From positions 62,001 to 126,000 of the forward strand of contig NZ_PIZM01000004.1 in NCBI RefSeq assembly GCF_002835465.1: DNA of 64,000 nt. The letters are read 5' to 3'. Source of the stretch: Psychromonas sp. psych-6C06. GTDB lineage: Bacteria > Pseudomonadota > Gammaproteobacteria > Enterobacterales > Psychromonadaceae. The notes beneath the pieces were generated by a model, which did not search any database, was not told where the DNA came from, and saw nothing but the letters and a program-made list of their open reading frames with translations. Positions within the stretch are counted from its first letter, which is position 1. Each line of letters begins with the position of its first letter. Below are positions 58,133 through 64,000 of this stretch, one piece after another. A program made the translations under genes and the position numbers.

Positions 58133-58318
58133 GCAAAGGATCTTTTTTTTTTATGATTTTTATCACACAAACATGATCTATATGTTCAAAATTGATGAAC
58201 ATTACGCTAGCGCTGTAAATGTGCTCTAAATGGTGAAATTATTATCAAAAATGCTAGGTGAATGTCATGAACGTGATATAGTTCTCGATTAGCTGTTTTA
58301 TTTAAAAAGGACACTCCT

Positions 58319-58645
58319 TTGTTAGACCAAGAATTAAAAGCATTTGTAATTACACAAATCGAAGATATGAAAGCCAAAGAGATCACTATCATTGATGTAT
58401 CAGATAGCTCTGATGTAACTGATACTATGATTATCTGTACTGGTAACTCGAAACGCCATGTACGTTCAATTGCTGAACAAACTGCATTAGAAGCTAAGCG
58501 CGCTGGGGAAGCGCCCATTGGTGTCGAAGGCTTAGAGGGCAGTGAATGGGTACTGGTTGATTTAGGTAATGTTGTATTGCATGTTATGCAAGATGAAACA
58601 CGTCAATTTTACGATCTAGAGAAACTTTGGGGACAGTCTGCTTAA
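58319..58645 (+). CDS. rsfS: Ribosomal silencing factor RsfS
   Basis: A 108-residue protein that binds ribosomal protein L14 and blocks subunit joining in starved cells. Recognised motifs are [34 protein letters not shown] and [20 protein letters not shown]. The start is a TTG with AAGGA 7 nt upstream. The stop shares one base with the rlmH ATG. It is the first gene of the rightward rod operon; the nadD and holA genes usual upstream in E. coli are replaced by mraZ. Confidence 0.95.
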   Translation: MLDQELKAFVITQIEDMKAKEITIIDVSDSSDVTDTMIICTGNSKRHVRSIAEQTALEAKRAGEAPIGVEGLEGSEWVLVDLGNVVLHVMQDETRQFYDLEKLWGQSA

Positions 58646-59115
58646 TGAAAATTCAGTTGATCGCAGTGGGCACTAAAATGCCCGACTGGGTTGAAAAAGG
58701 ATATCAAGAATATGCAAGACGCTTTCCCAAAGAGATGCAACTTGAGTTGCTTGAAATAAATGCCGGAAAACGTGGTAAGAATGCAGATATAGCGCGCATT
58801 TTAAAAAAAGAGGGTGAACTGACATTAGCAGCCATCCCAAAAGGTAATAAGATTGTCACCCTTGAGGTGACAGGCAAGCCTTGGACAACAGAGCAATTAG
58901 CTGGCGAAATGAAAAAGTGGCAATTAGATGCTCGAAATATTAGCTTGTTAATTGGAGGGCCAGAAGGGCTTGCTCCAGAGTGTATTGCAAAGTCAGAACA
59001 ACGTTGGTCACTTTCAGCACTTACCTTACCGCATCCCTTAGTGCGTATTATTGTTGCTGAAGGTCTTTATCGCGCCTATACATTAACGATAAACCATCCC
59101 TACCACCGCGAGTAA
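58645..59115 (+). CDS. rlmH: 23S rRNA (pseudouridine(1915)-N(3))-methyltransferase RlmH
   Basis: A 156-residue SPOUT methyltransferase (E. coli 155). Recognised segments are [16 protein letters not shown], the SAM-binding knot [12 protein letters not shown] and [19 protein letters not shown]. The ATG overlaps the rsfS stop by one base, so translation is coupled. Confidence 0.97.
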   Translation: MKIQLIAVGTKMPDWVEKGYQEYARRFPKEMQLELLEINAGKRGKNADIARILKKEGELTLAAIPKGNKIVTLEVTGKPWTTEQLAGEMKKWQLDARNISLLIGGPEGLAPECIAKSEQRWSLSALTLPHPLVRIIVAEGLYRAYTLTINHPYHRE

Positions 59116-59118
59116 TTT

Positions 59119-61002
59119 GTGCCAAGAAAACCCATCAATATACGTAATCATTCTGCTGAATCAGCACTTTTTATGCGCCGTACTTTGGTGGTTTTTATTG
59201 CAATTATTATTGCCATCGCAGCCCTAATCTCAAACCTTTATTATCTGCAAATCAACTCTTTCGAAAGCTTTCAAACACGATCTAACGATAACCGTATTAA
59301 TGTGCAAACAGTGCCACCAAATCGAGGCTTAATTTATGATCGTAACGGTATTATTCTCGCAGAAAATAGGCCTGTATATAGCTTGCAGGTTGTTGTAAAA
59401 AAAACAAAAAACCTTAAGCAAAAGATTGAAAAACTTAGAGAAATGCTCGATTTAACTGATCAAGAAGTTGAAAAATTTTATAACCGTAATCGCTATGCCC
59501 GCGCTCGATCTTACAAGCCAATACTATTACGGGATCAATTAAGTAGCGAAGAGGTTGCTTTATTTACCGTTAATCAACACCAATTTAAAGGTTTTTCAAT
59601 TCAAGCCAACCTAAAACGTTATTATCCCTTCGGTGATGCTTTTACACATGTTTTAGGGTATATCGCCAAGATAAACAGTAAAGATCTTATTCGAATTGAT
59701 GAACAAGGTGCAACCGCCCGATACCGAGGCACAAACTATATTGGTAAGCTAGGTATTGAAAAATATTATGAAGAGATTTTGCATGGCCACCCCGGTCAAA
59801 GACAAGTTGAAGTAGACAGCTGGGGTAAGGTGATTCGCGTTTTAAATTTTACACCGCCAGTTCCCGGTAAAGACATTAAACTTAACATCGATATTAATCT
59901 ACAGCTTAAAGCACAAAAACTGCTTGGCGACACACGTGGCTCTGTCGTTGTAATGGATACGAGAACCGGTGGTATTTTAAGCTTAGTATCCAATCCCAGT
60001 TATGATCCTAATCTGTTTGTGCAAGGGATCAGCAGTAAAAAATATAATGAATTATTAAATTCCAAAGATCGTCCTTTGATCAATCGTGCGACTCAAGGTC
60101 GCTATCCACCCGCTTCAACGATCAAGCCACAAATGGCGTTACTCGCCTTAGATACAGGTGTTGTTACAGAACATACTAAAATTAAAGATCCTGGTTGGTG
60201 GATTGTTCCTGGTAGTAAACGCCGTTTTCGTGACTGGAAACGCTGGGGACATGGCGAAGTTGATGTGATTCACGCAATTGAGCAAAGTTGTGACACTTAT
60301 TTTTATGATGCTTCTTATAAAATAGGCATTGATCGAATCAACCCCTTTATGGAACAGTTTGGTTTTGGTCAATATAGTGGTCTAGATCTTGCCGAAGAAA
60401 CGAAAGCAATCATGCCCTCAAGAGAATGGAAACGGCAGCGCTATAAAGCACCTTGGTACGATGGTGACACGATTTCTGTTGGAATAGGTCAAGGCTATTG
60501 GACAGTCACGCCTATTCAGCTAACCCAAGCTACGGCGATTCTGGCTAGAAAAGGAACAATCATTGCACCTCACATTCTTCATTCTATTGTATCTGATGGT
60601 GGTGAATTTACCCCGCCTGTTAATATGTCGCCCTCTATCGTTTTAAAGGATGAACACTACTGGGACATTGCATTAAAAGCGATGTATGGGGTAACCAGTA
60701 AAATTACAGGGACAGCGCATCGAGCATTTGCTGATACCTCATATACAGTGGCAGGTAAATCAGGAACAGCGCAGGTTATCAATATTAAAGAAGATGAGGA
60801 ATATGACGCGGCTAGCATTGCTGAACGCCATAGAGATAATGCAATGTTTGTTGCCTACGCTCCTTATGAGTCTCCAGAGATTGTCGCCACCGTCATTTTA
60901 GAAAATGCAGGTGGGGGAAGCTCAAATGGGGCCCCCGTATTACGTGAACTTTTTGACGAATACTTCGATAACATAAAAGACCAAGACATACTGGATAATT
61001 AA
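59119..61002 (+). CDS. mrdA: Peptidoglycan transpeptidase PBP2
   Basis: A 627-residue class B penicillin-binding protein of the elongasome. One N-terminal membrane helix ([20 protein letters not shown]) precedes [18 protein letters not shown]. The transpeptidase domain has STIK (Ser near residue 332), the SCD motif near 389 (QSCDTYFYD) and KSGT (near 545). It works with RodA in side-wall synthesis. The start is a GTG, 3 nt after the rlmH stop, without a strong ribosome site. Confidence 0.97.
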   Translation: MPRKPINIRNHSAESALFMRRTLVVFIAIIIAIAALISNLYYLQINSFESFQTRSNDNRINVQTVPPNRGLIYDRNGIILAENRPVYSLQVVVKKTKNLKQKIEKLREMLDLTDQEVEKFYNRNRYARARSYKPILLRDQLSSEEVALFTVNQHQFKGFSIQANLKRYYPFGDAFTHVLGYIAKINSKDLIRIDEQGATARYRGTNYIGKLGIEKYYEEILHGHPGQRQVEVDSWGKVIRVLNFTPPVPGKDIKLNIDINLQLKAQKLLGDTRGSVVVMDTRTGGILSLVSNPSYDPNLFVQGISSKKYNELLNSKDRPLINRATQGRYPPASTIKPQMALLALDTGVVTEHTKIKDPGWWIVPGSKRRFRDWKRWGHGEVDVIHAIEQSCDTYFYDASYKIGIDRINPFMEQFGFGQYSGLDLAEETKAIMPSREWKRQRYKAPWYDGDTISVGIGQGYWTVTPIQLTQATAILARKGTIIAPHILHSIVSDGGEFTPPVNMSPSIVLKDEHYWDIALKAMYGVTSKITGTAHRAFADTSYTVAGKSGTAQVINIKEDEEYDAASIAERHRDNAMFVAYAPYESPEIVATVILENAGGGSSNGAPVLRELFDEYFDNIKDQDILDN

Positions 61003-61003
61003 T

Positions 61004-62101
61004 ATGGTTAGTACCAAAGCGCAGAAGAGTATTTTTTATCGACTTCATATTGATCCATGGTTAATGCTTGGTATTTTCAGCTTAATGGGCTTAAGCCTCA
61101 TCACTCTTTATTCTGTTTCGCCCGACTGGATCATGCCACAAATAATTCGGCTTAGCATTGCGATGGTAGCGATGCTAGTAATGGCACAAATTCCTCCTGA
61201 AGTTTATCAACGCTGGACACCCGCAATTTTTATCATTTGTGTATTAATGCTAATCGCAGTTTTAGTTATTGGCCATACAGGTAAAGGAGCACAACGTTGG
61301 TTAGACCTTGGCTTTACGAAGTTTCAACCCTCAGAAATAATGAAACTGATCATGCCCTTTGCTGTCGCTTATTATATCAGCCAATATACGCTTCCTGCAC
61401 GCTTATCAAATGCCCTTATTGCGCTGTTAATTGTGATAATTCCAACACTATTAATTGCCAAGCAACCCGATCTCGGTACTTCTATCTTGGTTGCTTCTTC
61501 AGGTATTTTTGTCCTCTTTCTTTCCGGAATATCTTGGTTATACATTAGTATTGCTATTGGAGGTGTACTCGCTTTTATTCCAGTGCTGTGGTTCTATTTA
61601 ATGCATGATTACCAACGAGGGCGAGTAATGACACTATTTAATCCGGAAGCAGATCCACTTGGTGCTGGGTATCATATTATACAATCTAAAATAGCCATTG
61701 GCTCTGGTGGACTCTGGGGAAAAGGTTGGCAACAAGGTACACAATCACAGCTGGAGTTTTTGCCAGAGCGACATACTGACTTTATATTTTCGGTGTATTC
61801 TGAAGAGTTTGGTTTTATTGGTATCTTGCTATTGCTGACGATTTACCTGTTCATTATTGGTCGAGGATTATGGATAGCTAATCAAGCTCAAGATGCCTTT
61901 ACCAAGTTAGTTGCTGGCAGTATTATCCTTACTTTTTTTGTCTATGTATTTGTAAATATTGGCATGGTCAGTGGATTATTACCGGTTGTTGGCGTGCCTT
62001 TAGCGTTAATTAGTTACGGTGGTACTTCCATCGTTACACTACTCGCTGGTTTTGGCGTGTTAATGTCATTCAATACCCATAAGCGTTTTAACGCTAAATA
62101 A
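61004..62101 (+). CDS. mrdB: Rod shape-determining SEDS polymerase RodA
   Basis: A 365-residue SEDS-family membrane protein with about ten helices, the glycosyltransferase partner of PBP2. Recognised segments are [53 protein letters not shown] and [14 protein letters not shown]. It starts one base after the mrdA stop. Confidence 0.96.
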   Translation: MVSTKAQKSIFYRLHIDPWLMLGIFSLMGLSLITLYSVSPDWIMPQIIRLSIAMVAMLVMAQIPPEVYQRWTPAIFIICVLMLIAVLVIGHTGKGAQRWLDLGFTKFQPSEIMKLIMPFAVAYYISQYTLPARLSNALIALLIVIIPTLLIAKQPDLGTSILVASSGIFVLFLSGISWLYISIAIGGVLAFIPVLWFYLMHDYQRGRVMTLFNPEADPLGAGYHIIQSKIAIGSGGLWGKGWQQGTQSQLEFLPERHTDFIFSVYSEEFGFIGILLLLTIYLFIIGRGLWIANQAQDAFTKLVAGSIILTFFVYVFVNIGMVSGLLPVVGVPLALISYGGTSIVTLLAGFGVLMSFNTHKRFNAK

Positions 62102-62120
62102 ACAATTCGGTCATTCAGCT

Positions 62121-62903
62121 ATGCCCCTAAAAACACAAACATTATTATACTTAACTTTAATTAGCGTACTTGCAGGCTGTAGCTCCAGTCGCTATCAATA
62201 TAATAATGATCATCACCCTGATGATGTTCCACCACTGACACACATTGAAGATGCGGTTCCACGATATGAGCCCTACTCTCGTGGTGGAAACAGCAACTAC
62301 CGAGTACGCGGTATCGACTACCCAGTGTTTAACGACATCACCTCTTTTAGTGAGACTGGGTATGCTTCGTGGTATGGAAATAAGTTTCATGGTCACCTTA
62401 CTTCTAATGGCGAGCGCTATGACATGTATGCAATGAGTGCTGCACACAAAAACTTACCTTTACCGAGCTATGTCAGAGTGACTAACCTTGAAAATGAGAA
62501 AAGTGTGATTGTGCGTGTTAACGATCGAGGTCCTTTTCATGAAGGTCGGATCATTGATCTATCCTATGTCGCAGCCCATAAGCTCGACATCATTAAATCT
62601 GGTACTGCAAAGGTGGAAATTGAGCTTATTCATATTCCCGTAGATCAAAATGAACATAAGAATGACTACTTGAATGGATTCTATTATGTTCAATATTTAG
62701 TAACTTCACAGCAAGACAAGGCAAATAAATTAGGCAAGCAACTAAGTGAAAAATACGCAGTAGGTCAATCGGCTTTACAAGATAAAAGTAATTATAGATT
62801 ACGCTTGGGGCCCTTAAACAGTGAGAAAAAAGCACGAAAACTGCTTGAACAGCTACAAAAAGAATACCCTGGTGCTTTCATCGTCCATCAGAAAAAACGC
62901 TAA
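62121..62903 (+). CDS. rlpA: Septal ring lytic transglycosylase-family lipoprotein RlpA
   Basis: A 260-residue lipoprotein. The lipobox is LAGC with Cys near residue 20. A low-complexity linker precedes the double-psi beta-barrel domain (GYASWYGNKFHGHLTSNGE, then IVRVNDRGPFHEGRIIDLS), followed by a C-terminal SPOR domain (about 185-260) that binds denuded septal glycan. Family members cut naked glycan or organise the septum. It is the last gene of the rod operon; the dacA gene that usually follows is missing here. Confidence 0.94.
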   Translation: MPLKTQTLLYLTLISVLAGCSSSRYQYNNDHHPDDVPPLTHIEDAVPRYEPYSRGGNSNYRVRGIDYPVFNDITSFSETGYASWYGNKFHGHLTSNGERYDMYAMSAAHKNLPLPSYVRVTNLENEKSVIVRVNDRGPFHEGRIIDLSYVAAHKLDIIKSGTAKVEIELIHIPVDQNEHKNDYLNGFYYVQYLVTSQQDKANKLGKQLSEKYAVGQSALQDKSNYRLRLGPLNSEKKARKLLEQLQKEYPGAFIVHQKKR

Positions 62904-62914
62904 TTCATCGTTAG

Positions 62915-63075
62915 CTTATTATTGAATTAAGTATATGATCTAAATTTTGCACAGGAAAAGCAACTTAACCCAAGGCTAAATTTGACGTAAATGGTTGTAG
63001 CCTTTACGAAAATATTAACGAAGAGATAAGTTACTTTAACCAGTAAATCAGCTAGTTATTTTTGGAGATAACTAT
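62915..63075 (-). repeat. MITE-like dispersed repeat, copy 3 (inverted, diverged)
   Basis: The minus strand reads through the same succession of blocks as copies 1 and 2: AATAACT..., TTACTGGTTAAA, TTCGTAAAGG, ACAACCATTTAC and then TTAATTCAATAATAAG at the end. Identity is lower than between copies 1 and 2, and the ends are worn. It fills the spacer between the convergent rlpA and MFS genes. Confidence 0.65.
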
Positions 63076-63127
63076 TTGAGTCCAAAGACTATAACGCTTC
63101 CACTAATCAGCGTTGATGTTACCTAGC

Positions 63128-64000
63128 TTAAACTGTCGCAACGACTAATTTTTCTAATTTACGTTGTTTAGCAATGAGACTATAACCAAACAACACCAAT
63201 ATGCCTTGAAACACCATTACAGCGGTCATTGCTAACACACCATAATCACTAAATAGTGACACTACCCCACTCGCTAATACACATAGCATCATCTGCAAAA
63301 AATTCAATAAGCCCGATGCAGACGCACTACTGTTTTTAAATGCTAATAATGCATTATTAGCAACAATAGGATAGATCCCTCCATTAGCGGCGGCCATAAA
63401 ACACATCGGTATTAATAGCGGAATAATGCTTGTCTGTGTCGCCAAACTCGCAACAGAAAACATTGCAACAACACTCAAGATAAACAGTTTTAATAGCCAC
63501 GGTAATAGTTGCTCACTGCTATAACGATTAAGTAAGTAACGGCAACTGTAACCGCCGATGATAAAAGCGATAGTTTGTGGTAGATAACTTAAACCAATAT
63601 CAGTACCAGAATACCCCATTGCGCTCATTGCAAAAGGTGAGCCAGTAAGCCAAGCAAAAAAAGCGGCCGAACAAGCTGCATAGATAATCATATTGCCACT
63701 GAATTTCTTAGATTTTAAAATTGTTACATACTGCTTTAATATCGACGTTTTGATATTTTTCTCACGTACTGTAGCTAATGGATCTTTTTCACATTTAAAG
63801 TCAATGAAGCTACTACGAAAAGCCCAAGCTATACCGATCAACAATAAACAGTAGAAAATACTCTGCCAACCAAACTGCGCTTCTAATAACGCACCAAGTA
63901 AGGGCGCAAGTGCAGGAGAAAGCGCTACTAATGGCATAACTGTTGCAAAAATACGTTGGGAGGTTTTATCATCATATTTTTCGATAACAAAAGCTTGCCA
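63128..64000 (-). CDS. Bcr/CflA-type MFS drug efflux transporter, 5' end outside window
   Basis: The C-terminal 290 residues of a 12-helix major facilitator (about helices 4-12). The visible part begins WQAFVIEKYDDKTSQRIFAT and contains the drug:H+ antiporter motif C region (LVALSPALAPLLGALLE) and WQSIFYCLLLIGIAW, as in the Bcr/CflA branch of DHA1. The reading frame stays open to the window edge, so the ATG at 63937 is internal, not the start. Substrates cannot be told. Confidence 0.85.
   Translation of the reverse strand, partial: WQAFVIEKYDDKTSQRIFATVMPLVALSPALAPLLGALLEAQFGWQSIFYCLLLIGIAWAFRSSFIDFKCEKDPLATVREKNIKTSILKQYVTILKSKKFSGNMIIYAACSAAFFAWLTGSPFAMSAMGYSGTDIGLSYLPQTIAFIIGGYSCRYLLNRYSSEQLLPWLLKLFILSVVAMFSVASLATQTSIIPLLIPMCFMAAANGGIYPIVANNALLAFKNSSASASGLLNFLQMMLCVLASGVVSLFSDYGVLAMTAVMVFQGILVLFGYSLIAKQRKLEKLVVATV

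Larger units (their letters stand above)
57998..58318. other. Divergent regulatory spacer between dcw (mraZ) and rod (rsfS) operons
   Basis: A 321-bp gene-free stretch between divergent operons. The left half holds the mraZ leader, the MraZ-box triplet and the candidate mraZ promoter. The right half (58133-58318) should hold the rsfS promoter, but I find no consensus pair there. The only clear element is the AAGGA ribosome site before the rsfS TTG. Confidence 0.6.

Noticed and set aside
58141-58200. CRP/FNR-like site near TTATCACACAAACATGATC in the mraZ-rsfS spacer
   Set aside because: Only one half resembles TCACA; the other half does not complete a TGTGA-N6-TCACA dyad.

Overview
The window is a chromosomal segment from an AT-rich gammaproteobacterium. 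Psychromonas or a close relative (Alteromonadales/Vibrionales side) is the best guess. The grounds are the E. coli '2-minute' gene order (nadC, coaE-zapD-yacG, mutT-secA-lpxC-ftsZ to mraZ), marine-type families (DUF1244, HopJ family, DUF2799 lipoprotein, AGCS symporter) and a periplasmic Lig E DNA ligase. The genus is inference, since no rRNA lies in the window. No phage, insertion sequence, CRISPR array or defence island is visible.

Layout. (1) 0-6.7 kb: a truncated ABC-type solute-binding protein, a TetR regulator, and a translationally coupled sbcD-sbcC-deoR operon. (2) 6.8-8.6 kb: one strong promoter and 11 tRNA genes (3 elongator Met, 4 Leu-UAG, 4 Gln-UUG). The array is built by duplication of a Met-Leu-Gln-Gln-Leu-terminator block and trails off into decayed tRNA-Leu and terminator copies. 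(3) 8.6-20.9 kb: a chemotaxis cluster transcribed leftward (membrane MCP, cheY, cheA, cheW, Aer-like receptor, cheR, cheD, cheB), then a small secreted protein, a DUF2431 protein with a zinc-finger-like tail, DUF1244, and cheV. (4) 20.9-31.3 kb: accessory metabolism and stress genes: AGCS symporter, MerR/CDF metal-efflux pair with a classic 19-bp-spacer promoter, hemerythrin-GGDEF protein, GST, cytochrome b561/YceI pair, DUF2799 lipoprotein, EEP-family hydrolase, a divergent cysteine-desulfhydrase-like/decR pair, and a HopJ-family protein.

(5) 31.3-58.0 kb: the conserved 2-minute region, almost all on the minus strand: yacG-zapD-coaE, nadC and ligE (plus strand), mutT, secA, an M23 peptidase, dciA (plus strand), lpxC, then the whole division and cell-wall (dcw) cluster from ftsZ back to mraZ. 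(6) 58.3-62.9 kb, plus strand: rsfS-rlmH-mrdA-mrdB-rlpA, the elongation (rod) operon. It lies head-to-head with mraZ across about 320 bp, so the septal and lateral wall-synthesis machineries are back-to-back. (7) The right end holds a Bcr/CflA-type efflux transporter cut by the window edge.

The most unusual structures are the tRNA block duplication with its decaying tail; a roughly 170-bp MITE-like repeat in three intergenic spacers (26.9, 34.8 and 63.0 kb); a nadC terminator whose 3' arm is also the ribosome-binding site of ligE; a phased MraZ-box triplet in the divergent dcw/rod promoter region; and a CheZ-like D-x3-Q motif in the tail of the membrane MCP of a cheZ-less che cluster. I do not see a convincing wholly new multi-gene system; most of the window is well-understood core genome.
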